Positions 1 through 10,667 of a stretch of 64,000 bases of DNA are shown here, piece after piece. The notes under the pieces were generated by a model that saw only the letters and a program-made list of their open reading frames with translations, was not told the DNA's origin and ran no database searches. The first letter of the stretch is position 1; the number at the start of each line of letters is the position of its first letter. The DNA is taken from NCBI RefSeq assembly GCF_009184865.1, contig NZ_CP045096.1, positions 4,340,001-4,404,000 of the forward strand, in the 5' to 3' direction. The DNA is from Streptomyces phaeolivaceus. Its GTDB lineage: Bacteria; Actinomycetota; Actinomycetes; Streptomycetales; Streptomycetaceae. A program made the position numbers and the translations under genes.

Positions 1-678
1 GCCGGGTACCTGGAACGCCGCCGCGAGCGAACGCCCACCGGACAGGTCCGCACCCGGACGTACTTCTACGACGTCCCTGGCAGCGACCCCGACTGCGACC
101 CGGACCCCGACCCGCGTCCGGACCGCCCGCCCAGGCCGCCCGCGCCCCGTCGGCCCGGGAAGCGGCCCGCCGCTGCCGCGCCCGCGTCGGGAGCCGGGGC
201 CGTAAGGGACACAGTGGAGGCACCCGTACCGGCGGAAGAGGAGGCGGGGCCGAAAGCGCAGGCCGAGACCGCATCCGGGGCACCGGGCCCGCTCGCCGAC
301 ACCGACCCCCGGGCCATTGCCGTACTCGCCGGTCTGCGCCGCGTCGACCCCCGCCTCGTCCTGTCCGAGCGGGAAGCAGCCCGCCTCGCGCCTGCCGTCA
401 CCCGATGGCTGACGGCAGGTCTGCTGCCCACCCATATCACCGACCACCTCACGACACGGCTCCCGGACCACCTGCTCGTCCGCCCGGCCGGCATCCTCGC
501 CTACCGGCTCAAGGAGTCCCCGCTGACATCCGCAGCGACCGGCAGCACAGAACCCCCATCACGTCCGGCGGTCCTGACCATGCGCAACTGCGACGGCTGC
601 GACCGGGGGTTCCGCTCCTCGGGGCACAGCCGGTGCCGGGACTGCCGGTCCCTGGACCGACTCCCCGCGACCGCCTGA
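1..678 (+). CDS. Helix-turn-helix protein, C-terminal part (5' end outside window)
   Basis: The reading frame is open from base 1 and ends at the TGA at 676-678, so only the C-terminal 225 residues are visible. The first residues (YLERRRERTPTGQVRTRTY) match the distal wing of the helix-turn-helix proteins that are abundant in Streptomyces and often annotated as replication- or plasmid-related. A proline/arginine-rich linker follows, then an alpha-helical region and a C-terminal CxxC...CxxC zinc-binding-like motif (CDGCDRGF ... CRDCRS). The role is unknown. The internal ATG/GTG starts around 214 are unlikely true starts, because the upstream frame is coding and recognisable. Confidence 0.7.
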   Translation, partial: AGYLERRRERTPTGQVRTRTYFYDVPGSDPDCDPDPDPRPDRPPRPPAPRRPGKRPAAAAPASGAGAVRDTVEAPVPAEEEAGPKAQAETASGAPGPLADTDPRAIAVLAGLRRVDPRLVLSEREAARLAPAVTRWLTAGLLPTHITDHLTTRLPDHLLVRPAGILAYRLKESPLTSAATGSTEPPSRPAVLTMRNCDGCDRGFRSSGHSRCRDCRSLDRLPATA

Positions 679-717
679 GCCAGTGGCCCAGGTCGCACCT
701 GAGTGTGACGGGTGGGA

Positions 718-1911
718 TCACGACGCATCCGCCGTAGACGCGGCCCTCGCGTCCTCACCCTTCCTCCCCGCCGCCCACAACCCCACCGTCACCGCCGCAG
801 ACGCCCCCGCCATCGCTGCCATCGCCACGCCCGGTGAGGTCAGTTGGGCCGTGCCGCCCGCCAGGGCCGCGCCCGCCCCCTGCATCGTGAGCATGCCCGC
901 CGAGTGCAGGCCCAGGGCGTGGCCGGTGAGTTCGGGTGGGGTGTGGGCGAGGAGGCGCTGTTGCTGGATCAGGCTGGCGCCGAAGCCGATGGAGGCGAGG
1001 GCGGCGCAGGCCGCCGCGACCGGGGTCGGGGGGTGGAGGGCAATGAGGAGGTACGGGGTGGCCAGGAGCAGGAGAAGAGGGGTGGCCAGGCGGTCGCGGG
1101 TGGCGGGTGGGAGGAGGCGGCCCACCGTGACGTCGCCGATCAGCATGCCGAGCGCCGCGCAGGCGAAGAGGAGGCCCGCGCGGTCGGGGGCGTACGCGAC
1201 GAACAGGGACTCGCAGCCGACGACCAGGCCGTTGGGGATCCACAGGCCGAGGTAGAGGCGGCGGCGCGGGGCCGACGACCACAGGCGGGCGTTGGTGCGC
1301 CAGGTCTCGGCGACGGACGGGCGGCCGGAGGCGCGCGGGGCGCGACGGGTCAGGCCCAGTGCCGTGCAGAGGGCCGCCGCCGTGTAGAGGCCCGCCGCCA
1401 CCAGCAGGGTCATCGCCGGGGACAGCCACACCACCAGGGCGCCGCCGGTCGCGTATCCGGCGACCTGTGTCAGCCCGTGCAGCATGTTGAACACCGAGCG
1501 GCCGAGCAGATAGCCGTCCTTCGGGAGGATCTCGTTCAGCAGGCCCCAGCGGACGCCACCGCCGAGGGAGGCGACCAGGCCCTGGGCGGCGATCACCGCG
1601 AAGACCGTCCACAGGGGCAGGCCGGGGAGCGCCAGGATCGCCGTGCTCGCCGCGCAGACGACGGCCAGGCCCGTCAGCGTCGTCCTCGGCGGCAGCCGGT
1701 CCGCCGCCGAGAGCAGCGTCGTCGCGCCGACCACCTGGACCAGGGACGGGCCGAACATGCTGAGGGCGGACAGCAGCGGGGAGCCGGTCGCCTCGTAGAC
1801 GGACGTGCCGAGCGCCAGGCCGCCGATCGTCACGGCGGCGACCTGGAGGGCGGAGGAGAGGAAGAGAGGGGTGAACTCCCTTGTACGGAAGAGGGCTTGA
1901 TAGCTGCGCAT
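718..1911 (-). CDS. MFS transporter (drug-efflux-like)
   Basis: The 397-residue protein has about 12 hydrophobic segments and the usual two-half organisation of the major facilitator superfamily, with a basic central loop (RRAPRASGR) near residue 195. It has no obvious signal peptide. It diverges from the winged-helix regulator at 2031 with a 119-bp spacer. MFS exporters paired this way with a DUF5937/ArsR-like regulator are common in Streptomyces, and the neighbour is the likely local repressor. Substrate cannot be inferred. Confidence 0.85.
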   Translation of the reverse strand: MRSYQALFRTREFTPLFLSSALQVAAVTIGGLALGTSVYEATGSPLLSALSMFGPSLVQVVGATTLLSAADRLPPRTTLTGLAVVCAASTAILALPGLPLWTVFAVIAAQGLVASLGGGVRWGLLNEILPKDGYLLGRSVFNMLHGLTQVAGYATGGALVVWLSPAMTLLVAAGLYTAAALCTALGLTRRAPRASGRPSVAETWRTNARLWSSAPRRRLYLGLWIPNGLVVGCESLFVAYAPDRAGLLFACAALGMLIGDVTVGRLLPPATRDRLATPLLLLLATPYLLIALHPPTPVAAACAALASIGFGASLIQQQRLLAHTPPELTGHALGLHSAGMLTMQGAGAALAGGTAQLTSPGVAMAAMAGASAAVTVGLWAAGRKGEDARAASTADAS

Positions 1912-2030
1912 GGGACAGGACCCTCCGGCCCGCCGCCCGCCCGCCGTAATGTTTCGCCCACCCGCGAAAGCTCCGCCGCCCCACCGAAGCCGGGACGGGC
2001 ACGCTCGCGTCGGATCCCGGAGGTCTCCGC

Positions 2031-3118
<1,088 letters not shown>

Positions 3119-3122
<4 letters not shown>

Positions 3123-3625
3123 CTACAGACAACGCCACCCCCTCCGTCCTGGACGTCGAGATCGACGCGCTGAAGGGCGGCTCCGCCGACCTCACGCAGT
3201 ACGCCGGCCAGGCCGTTCTCGTCGTGAACGTGGCCTCCAAGTGCGGCCTCACCCCCCAGTACACCGGCCTTGAGGCGCTGCAGGCCCGCTACGCCGCCCA
3301 GGGCTTCACCGTGCTCGGCGTGCCGTGCAACCAGTTCCTCGGGCAGGAGCCCGGCTCCGCCGAGGAGATCGCGGAGTTCTGCTCGGCGACGTACGGCGTC
3401 ACCTTCCCGCTGACCGAGAAGGTCGAGGTCAACGGTGAGGGCCGGCACGCGCTGTACGAGCGGCTGGTGGACCACGCGGACGCCGAGGGCCACACCGGCG
3501 ACATCCGCTGGAACTTCGAGAAGTTCCTGATCGGCCGCGACGGCTCGGTCGTCGCCCGCTTCTCCCCGCAGACCGAGCCGGAGTCGGCGGAGCTGGTCGC
3601 CGCCGTCGAGAAGGCCATCGGCTGA
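3119..3625 (+). CDS. Glutathione peroxidase family (thioredoxin-type peroxidase)
   Basis: The 168-residue protein is full length for the cysteine GPx family. The peroxidatic Cys42 sits in NVASKCGLTPQY. The catalytic partners Gln (PCNQF) and Trp131-Asn132 (WNFEKFL) are present. Cys88 (EFCSATYG) is at the position of the resolving cysteine used by thioredoxin-dependent members. Actinomycetes lack glutathione, so thioredoxin is the probable reductant. It would reduce hydrogen peroxide and organic hydroperoxides in the cytoplasm. The start ATG overlaps the stop of the upstream regulator by the ATGA arrangement. Confidence 0.93.
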
Positions 3626-3751
3626 CACTCTCGGTCCAGGCCGACAGTGCCCGGTGCCGCCGTTGACCTTCCCCCTGGGGCAAGGGGCACCGTCCCTCTC
3701 GCCGGGCGGAGGGCGTCCGGCGACGGAGGACGACCAGGGGACCCGAGGGAC

Positions 3752-4639
3752 ATGGACGACCTGCTCACCATCGGAGCCTTCGCCGCCCGCGCGCGGCTGT
3801 CGGCGAAGGCGCTGCGGCTGTACGACCGGCTGGGGCTGCTTCCGCCGGCGTACGTCGACGAGGTGAACGGCTACCGGTACTACCGGGCCGACCAGGCCGA
3901 ACGTGCCCGTCTGGTGGCCCTGCTGCGGCAGCTGGACATGCCGCTCGCGCGGATCGCCGAGATCGTGGACGTCGTCGACACGGACGGCCGGCGCGCCGCC
4001 GAACGGCTCGCCGCGTACTGGGCCGGTGCCGAGGAGCGGTTCGCGTCCCAGCGGACCCTGGTCGCCTACCTCCGTGGACGGTTGTCAGGAACGGAGTCAG
4101 GCATGGAAGAGAAGAAAAGCGACACATGTGGGAACTTCACCGTCGAAACGGTCGATACGCCCCCGCAGGTGCTGCTGACCCAGTCGCGGCACACCCTCGC
4201 CGACGAGTTGCCGGCGTGGATCGGGGCGTCGCTGGGGCGGCTGGAGGAGGGCGCGGCGGCCTGCGGCGGGACCACGGGCGCGCCGTTCGTCGTGTACCAC
4301 TCCGAGGTGTCGATGGAGAGCGACGGGCCCGCCGAGTCGTGTGTGCCGGTGGCGGACGAGAGCGCCGCGCGGGCGTGGGCGGCGGAGCACGGGCGGGCCT
4401 GGGAGACGAGGGTGCGGGTGGAGCCGGCGGGACGGCTCGTGTACACCCGGATCAGCAAGGCACAGGTGGCCCATCCGCAGATCCTCGCGGCGTTCGAGGC
4501 GGTCGAGCGGTGGATCGCCGGGCGGGGCCTGGAGGTCACCGGCCCGTGCCGGGAGATCTACTTCGCGGACTGGGACGCGGCGGGCCCCGAGGACCCGGTG
4601 TGCGACGTGGCGTTCCCGGTCGCGTCCTCGGCCGTGTAG
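3752..4639 (+). CDS. MerR-family regulator with GyrI-like effector domain
   Basis: This 295-residue protein begins with a MerR helix-turn-helix (residues 4-70; ALRLYDRLGLLPPAYVDEVNGYRYY is interrupted here only by short variable positions). A coiled dimerisation helix follows, then a C-terminal GyrI-like/SOUL small-molecule binding domain (about 135-290). The start at 3752 is preferred because it places the MerR fold at the N-terminus. An upstream in-frame start at 3647 would add 35 unrelated residues. It stands alone, so target genes and ligand are unknown. Multidrug-type ligands are usual for this architecture. Confidence 0.85.
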   Translation: MDDLLTIGAFAARARLSAKALRLYDRLGLLPPAYVDEVNGYRYYRADQAERARLVALLRQLDMPLARIAEIVDVVDTDGRRAAERLAAYWAGAEERFASQRTLVAYLRGRLSGTESGMEEKKSDTCGNFTVETVDTPPQVLLTQSRHTLADELPAWIGASLGRLEEGAAACGGTTGAPFVVYHSEVSMESDGPAESCVPVADESAARAWAAEHGRAWETRVRVEPAGRLVYTRISKAQVAHPQILAAFEAVERWIAGRGLEVTGPCREIYFADWDAAGPEDPVCDVAFPVASSAV

Positions 4640-4791
4640 TACGGGTACACGGGTACGACCGTAGGGGTTTCCCTACGGCCGTGGCGGATCGCACCGCTCC
4701 TGTCGGCCAACTGTCAGCGGGTGATTAGCGTCTACACAAACAAACAAGGAACACCCGCCCGCACGAGTCGAAACGGAACGGACGAGCCGCA

Positions 4792-6582
4792 GTGGCCTTT
4801 GCCGAGCTGACCCCACGACGACCCGTCTCGCGGGCGGACGAACCGTCCCCGCCGCGCGAGCCGTGGCGGCGGCGCCACCGGGTGTGGCGGCGGCGCCACC
4901 GGGTGCCTCTCACGGCCGCCCTGTGCGCCCTGCCGCTGTATTTCGTGTGGTGGGCGGTCTTCGCGACCGGCGGCGGCGATCTCGCGGCCCAGGTGGCGTG
5001 GGCGGAGTTCGCGAAGATGTACCCGGACTCCGCGGTCAACCTGTTCTGGTACGGGGGTCTGCACACGGCGAACTACAGCGTGCTCTCGCCGTATCTGATG
5101 GCGGCCCTCGGTGTCGTCCCGGTGACGCTGGTGTCGGGGCTCTCGGCGTCCTGGCTGGCCGGTGCGGTCGTCACTCGTACGGGTGTACGCGCGCCGGTGC
5201 CGGTCGCGCTGGCGGCGACGTTCTCGCTGTGGTGCCAGGTGGTGTCGGGGCGCTCCACGTTCATGCTGGGCACGGCCTTCTCGCTGGGCGCCCTGCTGGC
5301 GGTGCTGAGCGGGCGCGGCGGGCGGCAGCTCGCGGTGGCGGCGGTGTGCGCGACGCTCTCCACGCTGGGGAGCCCCGTCTCCGGGCTGTTCCTCCTCGTG
5401 GTCGGCGCCGCGTATCTGCTGTGCCGTGAGTGGGGCCGGGCGGCGGCGCTGATCGCGCCGCCGGTGACCGTGGTCGCCGTGACCACACTGCTGTTCCCCT
5501 TCGAGGGCGAGCAGCCCATGGCGTTCAGCCGGATATGGCCGCCGGTCGTGCTGTGCGCGGTGGTGGTGCTGGTCGCGCCGAGCGCCTGGCGCGTGCTCCG
5601 CCTGAGCGCCGGGATCTACGCGCTCGGCGTGGTCCTCTGCTATCTGATCCCCACCCCCATCGGCACGAATGTCGAACGTCTGCTCGAACTGGCGGGCCCG
5701 GCGGCGGCCCTGGCGATCTGCCTGTACCGGGGCGAGGCGCGTACGGACAGCGCCCGCTTCCCCCTGTCCTGGTTCACGCCCCGGCGGCGTGTGGTCGCCG
5801 GTGCGGTGGCCCTGGTGCTGTCCGTGACCTGGCTGACCGGCAAGACGACCGCCGACATCGTCACCAACACCAAGGTGCCCGAGTGGGCGGTGAAGACGGA
5901 CGGGGTGGTGAAGGAGCTGAAGCGGCTCGGCGCCTGGAAGACCCGCGTCGAGGTGGTCCCGGCCCGCGACCACCGCGAGGCCGCCATCCTCGCCCCGTAC
6001 ATCAACATGGCGCGCGGCTGGAACCGGCAGGCCGACGTCGAGCGCGGCCGGCTGTTCTACGAGGGCCACGGCGGGACCGAGGTGCCCGAGGGGGCCTTCA
6101 CCCCGGCCGCCTACAAGGCGTGGCTGTCGCAGTGGGCCGTCGGCTTCGTCGTCCTCGTCAACGGCGAGCCGGACGGGCCCGCCGAGCTGGAACACGCGCT
6201 GGTGAGCAGCGGGCCGGACTATCTGGAGCCGGTCTGGCAGGACGCCAACTGGAAGATCTACCGGGTGAGGAACGCGACCCCGCTGGTCGACAGGCCGGCC
6301 ACCGTGGTCAGCGCCGACGGGGCCAATCTCGTCGTCCATATGCCGAAGGCCGGCGAGGTCATCGTCCGGGTCGCCTACTCCCCCTGGCTCTGGGCCGACA
6401 ACGGCTGCCTCACCGCCGACCGCGAGTCCGACGGCGACCTCACCGAGTTCACCCGCCTCACCGTGCATGAGCCGGGGGACGTCCGGATCAGCTCCCAGTA
6501 CGGCGGGCCGTCCCGGACGACGGCCCTGGAGTGCGAGAAGGAGGCGGACGAGAAGGCGGAGCAGGGGGACGGGGAGGAGTAG
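4792..6582 (+). CDS. Polytopic membrane protein, possibly GT-C-like
   Basis: The 596-residue protein starts at GTG. A basic cytoplasmic N-terminus is followed by 9-11 predicted membrane segments up to about residue 360 and then a soluble C-terminal domain of about 230 residues that would be extracytoplasmic. The first outer loop (YGGLHTANYSVLSPYL) recalls the acidic/aromatic loop of GT-C glycosyltransferases and related lipid-linked enzymes. Such proteins are often labelled MFS transporter in Streptomyces, but the C-terminal domain argues against a simple transporter. Function is unassigned. Confidence 0.6.
   Translation: MAFAELTPRRPVSRADEPSPPREPWRRRHRVWRRRHRVPLTAALCALPLYFVWWAVFATGGGDLAAQVAWAEFAKMYPDSAVNLFWYGGLHTANYSVLSPYLMAALGVVPVTLVSGLSASWLAGAVVTRTGVRAPVPVALAATFSLWCQVVSGRSTFMLGTAFSLGALLAVLSGRGGRQLAVAAVCATLSTLGSPVSGLFLLVVGAAYLLCREWGRAAALIAPPVTVVAVTTLLFPFEGEQPMAFSRIWPPVVLCAVVVLVAPSAWRVLRLSAGIYALGVVLCYLIPTPIGTNVERLLELAGPAAALAICLYRGEARTDSARFPLSWFTPRRRVVAGAVALVLSVTWLTGKTTADIVTNTKVPEWAVKTDGVVKELKRLGAWKTRVEVVPARDHREAAILAPYINMARGWNRQADVERGRLFYEGHGGTEVPEGAFTPAAYKAWLSQWAVGFVVLVNGEPDGPAELEHALVSSGPDYLEPVWQDANWKIYRVRNATPLVDRPATVVSADGANLVVHMPKAGEVIVRVAYSPWLWADNGCLTADRESDGDLTEFTRLTVHEPGDVRISSQYGGPSRTTALECEKEADEKAEQGDGEE
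4864..4905 (+). repeat. Perfect 21-bp tandem duplication in the membrane-protein N-terminus
   Basis: Two identical 21-bp units (4864-4884 and 4885-4905) encode the heptapeptide WRRRHRV twice, doubling the basic stretch just before the first membrane helix. Confidence 0.95.
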
Positions 6583-6639
6583 CGCCGCGGGGCGGCAGCG
6601 GGTGCGGGAGCCGGGAGGAGGGGGCGGGGGCGGGGGCGG

Positions 6640-7071
6640 TCAGGCCTTCCGGTCCAGCACCTGCCGGGCGGCGGCGAGATGGGACTCCCGGGGCGCCTTC
6701 AGGGCCCGGAGGTCCGCCGGGTCGGCGGTGATCGCGGCCCGCTGGATCCGAGGCTCGGCGGCGCGCCAGACGACCACCACCCCGGTCTCCGCCTTGCGGC
6801 GGACGTCGGCGCGGGCCGTGTCGATCTCGTCGGCGCAGGGGCCCGTCGAGCCGCCCCGGCGCGGGTCGTTCACCGCGGCCGGCGGATCGGCGCGCCGGAA
6901 GCCGTCCTTCGCCATACAGGCGCTCCACTCCCGGAACACGGCGCGCACCCCGGGGTCGCGCCGTGACTCCTCGAAGGCGCGCGGGGCACGGCGGTTGAGG
7001 ATGTCGTAGCGGCGCCGGTTCGGCGGGTCCGCGTCGGCGGGCCGCACCGGCGCGCGGGGCGTCCAGTCCAT
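6640..7071 (-). pseudogene. Truncated conserved secreted protein
   Basis: The 143 residues from the internal ATG at 7071 resemble the C-terminal part of a Streptomyces family of exported proteins of unknown function; its hallmark here is FREWSACMAKDGFRRADP with a later conserved cysteine. A family member would start with a signal peptide and a longer N-terminal part. None is present upstream, where the sequence turns into debris of an unrelated regulator. I read this as a 5'-truncated relic. It could still be expressed as a cytosolic fragment. Confidence 0.5.
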
Positions 7072-7144
7072 CCCTTCGCTTCGAGGCAGTCCCGCGTCAG
7101 CACGTCCTCCCGGCCTGTCGGCCTGTCGGCCTGCCGGCCTGCCG

Positions 7145-7292
7145 TACGACGTCGTGGAGATGGCGGTCCGTGTCGCAGAACGTGAGGTCGCCCGGGGCCG
7201 GCGCGACGCTCCGCCGGCCGTCGTCGACACGGACGTGGCCGGTCCGGTCGAGCACCAGGGCGTAGCGGCGCGAGTCGTTCCCCGACGGGTTG
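7145..7292 (-). pseudogene. Remnant of an AraC-type regulator N-domain
   Basis: The complement-strand frame contains YALVLDRTGHVRVDDGRR and then APGDLTFCDTDRH. This is the beta-barrel signature of the AraC_binding_2 domain of AraC-family regulators (glycine turn, then P-G-D-L-x-x-x-D-T-D). No helix-turn-helix follows, and the frame runs into a short GGCCTGTC-like repeat. Only about 50 residues survive. Confidence 0.45.
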
Positions 7293-7431
7293 GACGAGCT
7301 GGACGGGAGGGACGATCCCGAGGTCCACCCTCGTCGGGCCCTCTGTTCCGGTCGGGACGATCTCCCCGTGGCGATGGACAGTGAGGAAAGAGACGCTCGC
7401 CACCTTGGGAACAAGTCCCACACGCGCGCAA

Positions 7432-7464
7432 GCGCCCCTTCCGTCCGGATGTCGGAAGGGGCGC
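7432..7464 (-). terminator. Hairpin terminator of the carboxypeptidase gene
   Basis: A perfect 12-bp stem (GCGCCCCTTCCG with CGGAAGGGGCGC) closes a 9-nt loop, 22 bp downstream of the carboxypeptidase stop. It has no U-tract, which is usual for Streptomyces. Confidence 0.75.
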
Positions 7465-7486
7465 CGCGGGGGTCGGTTCCGGTCGG

Positions 7487-10390
7487 TCAGGTCACTCGGG
7501 TCAGCTTGGTGAGGAAGCCGGGCTCGGTGAGGTCCTGCTGGAGGGCGACCGGGACCTCCACGCCTTCGCCGGAGCCCTCGCCGACGATCAGCTTGCCGAC
7601 CTCGGTACCGGACTTCGCCTCGTGCGGGATGGTCGCGCTCGCGTCGAGTTCGAGCTTGACCGTCTTGCCTGCCCAGCCGACCGCCGAGACGTTCTTCGTG
7701 ACCACGACCGGGGTCCGTCCGCCGAGCCCGTCGTCCACGTATCCGACGACATCGCCCTTCTTCAGGATCGTGTCGGAGGTCAGCGCCTCCTGGGCGGCGA
7801 TCATCGCGGTCTTGCTGACCGCGTTGACGGTGTCGATGATCGGCGGGGTGTGCTGGCCGAGGATCGCGCCGACGACGATCGCCGTCTCGCCGCCGACCTC
7901 CTGCGTGGCGGCGAAGAGCAGGTTGCCGCCCGCGGCCGAGGTGGTGCCGGTCTTGATGCCGATCGAGTTGTTGTAGGGGACGAGACGGTTGTAGTTGGTC
8001 CAGGGCTGGCCCGAGGGGTCCTTCCAGGAGGGCAGCCTGGTGATGTCCGTGAGGGCCTTCATCTTCACCAGCTCGTTGCCGAGCTTGACCTGGTCCTCGG
8101 CGGTGGAGACGGTCGTCTCCTTCAGACCGGACGGGTCGGTGTACGTCGTGTTCTTCATCCCGAGGTCCTTGGCGGCGGCGTTCATCTTCTTGACGAACTC
8201 CTCCTCGGAACCGCCGCTGTCCCAACGGGCGAGCAGCCGGGCGATGTTGTTCGCGGACGGGATCATGATGGCCGCGATCGCGTCGTACTGGGTGAGCTGG
8301 TCGCCCTCCTTGACGGTGTTGAGCGTGGACTCACCGTCCTTGTCGTAACCACCCTCGGTCTCCGCCTTCGCGTCGACGGGGATGGTCGCGCCCTTCGCGC
8401 CGGGCTTCATCGGGTGTTCCTTGAGGATGACGTAAGCGGTCATCGCCTTGGCGACGGAGCCGATGGCCACGGGCTTCTGCTCGCCGAAGCTGTCCATCGT
8501 GCCGATGCCGTTGACGTCCATCCAGCCCTGGCCCTCGTCGGGCCACGGGAGGGCCACCTTGTCGCCCTTGAACGCGTACGAACCGTCGGCGGTCAGGGCG
8601 AGTGCGGGGGTGGGGAGCGGGCGTACGGCCTGTGCGATCGCGAACACGATCACCAGCAGGATCGCCAGCGGGGTCCAGATCTTGACCCGGCGGATGATCG
8701 TGCGCACCGGTGTCTGGCGGGGCGGCGGGGTGTTCGTCAGCTCCGCCAGCAGGTCCAGCGGCGGCCTCGGCGGCAGCGGCTGCTGCGTCGTCCGCTCCGG
8801 ACCCACCTGCGGGAGGGCCCGCGTCGCCTCCGCCGGGGGCGTGGTCGCCGGGGGTGTCGTCGCCGCCGGGGGCTTGGGCGGGGCGGTCTCGTCCAGTGAC
8901 TTCAGTGCTACGAATTTGCTGGTGCGCTCGACTGGCGGCGCCCCCTGGACGCCCCCGGCCGACCCCTCGTCACCGGCCCCCTCGACCTCGACGGCACCCT
9001 TGGCATCGGCGTCGGCGTCGGCGTCGGCGTCGACCTTGGCCTCGGCTGCGGGCCTGGGGACGTTGCCCAGCTTGAGCATGGTGGTCGGCTGGTCGACAGC
9101 GGGCACCCGGGGCGCCCGGAAGACCGCCGTCGGCTGATCGACCCCCCGCCCCGGCTCGGCTACGCCCTCGCCCCCCGACTCCCCACCCGCACCACCCGCG
9201 CGGCTTTCGTCGCCACCCGCGCGGCTTTCGTCGCCACCCGTGGGTGGCCCCTGCGAGGGCTCCACGCCATCGGCGACTTCCGCGCCGGACGCTGCCGCTT
9301 CATCGACCACCGGTCCGTCGACATCCGGGTCCGCGGCTGCCGCCCCGGACCGCACGTCGGCCGAACCGGACCGCACATCGGCCGAACCGGCGGCCTTGTC
9401 GGCCTTCGGCTCGGCGACGGGGGTGGTGTCGGCGGCGATGCCGTCCCGGACGCCGTCCTGCGAGGCATGGGGCGCGGCATCGACCGAAGCCTCGGCTCGC
9501 GCGGCCTCGGCAGCGGCTTGCGCGGCATCGACCGGCGCGGCGTCACGCCGAACGCCGAGGTCGCCCCCGGCGCGGGTACCAGCGGCCTCGGGGGCGTCGC
9601 CGTGGACGTCGGCGTCGCCGTGATCGTCAGCGGCACCCTGGGCGGGGTCGACGGCCTCAGGGCCGGTGGTGTCCCCCGTCCCGCCTGCGGTCGGTCGTAC
9701 CGGCGAGGCGGCGTCGGCCGGCGCGGCGGCGCCCCGCTCGCGCGGATGCGTGTCGCCCTCCTCGGTCTCCTCGGCCCCGCGCCCGGCAGTCGGCTCCGCG
9801 TCGGCGACCTCGTCACCGTCGGAGCCGTCGGAGGCGTCGGAGGCGTCGGAGGCGTCGGAGTCCTCAGCGATCTCGGCGATCTCGGCGATCTCGGCCGACC
9901 CCTCGGTGCCAATGGCCGACCCGTCGCCCGAGTCCGCGGCGCCCGACCCGGCGGCACCCGACCCGGCATCCGCGCCCTCAGCGTCCGCGTGAGCCTCGTC
10001 CGGACCGTCGGCGGCGTCCGTGGTGGCCCGGTCGGTCTTCGCGTCGCCGGATCGCGTCCCCGTGGCCTCTCGTGCCGCGGGCTCCGTCGCCGTTCCGGAG
10101 TCCGGCCCCGTCTCCGACCCCGTCTCCGACCCCGTCGCGTCCGGCCTCGCGTCCTCCGGCCTCACGTCCTCCGACTCCGCCGCCTCCAAGAGGGCTCGGC
10201 GGGAGAAGACCGCTGTTGCCTGGTCGGGTTGGGGGGTGGTGGGGCGGGACATCGAGAGGCGTGGGTCCGGGGTGCCGGAGGGCCGGGCCGGGGCCGAGCG
10301 TCCGGGGTCCGGAACCGGTGGCTCGCTCCCCGACGTCGACTCCGTCGACGACTCGTACCGCTTCGACCTGTCGGGGGACGTGCCCGCCAC
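7487..10390 (-). CDS. D-alanyl-D-alanine carboxypeptidase (S11 family) with giant acidic N-terminus
   Basis: The 967-residue protein ends in a peptidase S11 / PBP5-type domain. It has the three active-site motifs: SVAK (nucleophile Ser about 645), SAN (about 712) and KTG (about 813). It would trim stem-peptide D-Ala in the periplasmic-like space. One membrane anchor (LAILLVIVFAIAQAV, about residues 575-595) precedes it. The first ~570 residues are a disordered, Asp/Glu/Ala-rich, presumably cytoplasmic region with tripeptide repeats (EIAEIAEIAE, DASDASDASD) from 9-bp DNA repeats. I chose the GTG at 10390 because a strong ribosome-binding site (GGAGGAGG) lies 6 nt upstream. The longer frame to 10480 lacks one. 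Confidence 0.88.
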   Translation of the reverse strand: MAGTSPDRSKRYESSTESTSGSEPPVPDPGRSAPARPSGTPDPRLSMSRPTTPQPDQATAVFSRRALLEAAESEDVRPEDARPDATGSETGSETGPDSGTATEPAAREATGTRSGDAKTDRATTDAADGPDEAHADAEGADAGSGAAGSGAADSGDGSAIGTEGSAEIAEIAEIAEDSDASDASDASDGSDGDEVADAEPTAGRGAEETEEGDTHPRERGAAAPADAASPVRPTAGGTGDTTGPEAVDPAQGAADDHGDADVHGDAPEAAGTRAGGDLGVRRDAAPVDAAQAAAEAARAEASVDAAPHASQDGVRDGIAADTTPVAEPKADKAAGSADVRSGSADVRSGAAAADPDVDGPVVDEAAASGAEVADGVEPSQGPPTGGDESRAGGDESRAGGAGGESGGEGVAEPGRGVDQPTAVFRAPRVPAVDQPTTMLKLGNVPRPAAEAKVDADADADADAKGAVEVEGAGDEGSAGGVQGAPPVERTSKFVALKSLDETAPPKPPAATTPPATTPPAEATRALPQVGPERTTQQPLPPRPPLDLLAELTNTPPPRQTPVRTIIRRVKIWTPLAILLVIVFAIAQAVRPLPTPALALTADGSYAFKGDKVALPWPDEGQGWMDVNGIGTMDSFGEQKPVAIGSVAKAMTAYVILKEHPMKPGAKGATIPVDAKAETEGGYDKDGESTLNTVKEGDQLTQYDAIAAIMIPSANNIARLLARWDSGGSEEEFVKKMNAAAKDLGMKNTTYTDPSGLKETTVSTAEDQVKLGNELVKMKALTDITRLPSWKDPSGQPWTNYNRLVPYNNSIGIKTGTTSAAGGNLLFAATQEVGGETAIVVGAILGQHTPPIIDTVNAVSKTAMIAAQEALTSDTILKKGDVVGYVDDGLGGRTPVVVTKNVSAVGWAGKTVKLELDASATIPHEAKSGTEVGKLIVGEGSGEGVEVPVALQQDLTEPGFLTKLTRVT
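9826..9900 (-). repeat. 9-bp tandem repeats in the carboxypeptidase disordered region
   Basis: GGAGGCGTC repeats three to four times, followed by CGATCTCGG repeated three times. They encode DAS and EIA tripeptide repeats and keep the frame, so length variation between strains is expected. Confidence 0.85.
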
Positions 10391-10667
10391 CGATGCCTCC
10401 TCCCGCGCGCCGCCCGTCCCAGGGCGCGCGCCCAACCGAACCGTGGATCCAGAATCCGTGAAATCCCGCCGCCCGGACACTAGTCATCGCCGCGCCACCG
10501 CGCCGCGCCGCTGTCCGAACCATGTACCAGTGTCCTGTGTGCGGGCTTAACCACCGCGGTAGACGAGAACGACATACCTACCGGTTCCACTACATTCCGG
10601 TCACGCGCCCTCGACAGACCAATGTGAGAGGGGTCACCCTGTCGTACATCCACGCGGGGAGGCATGG

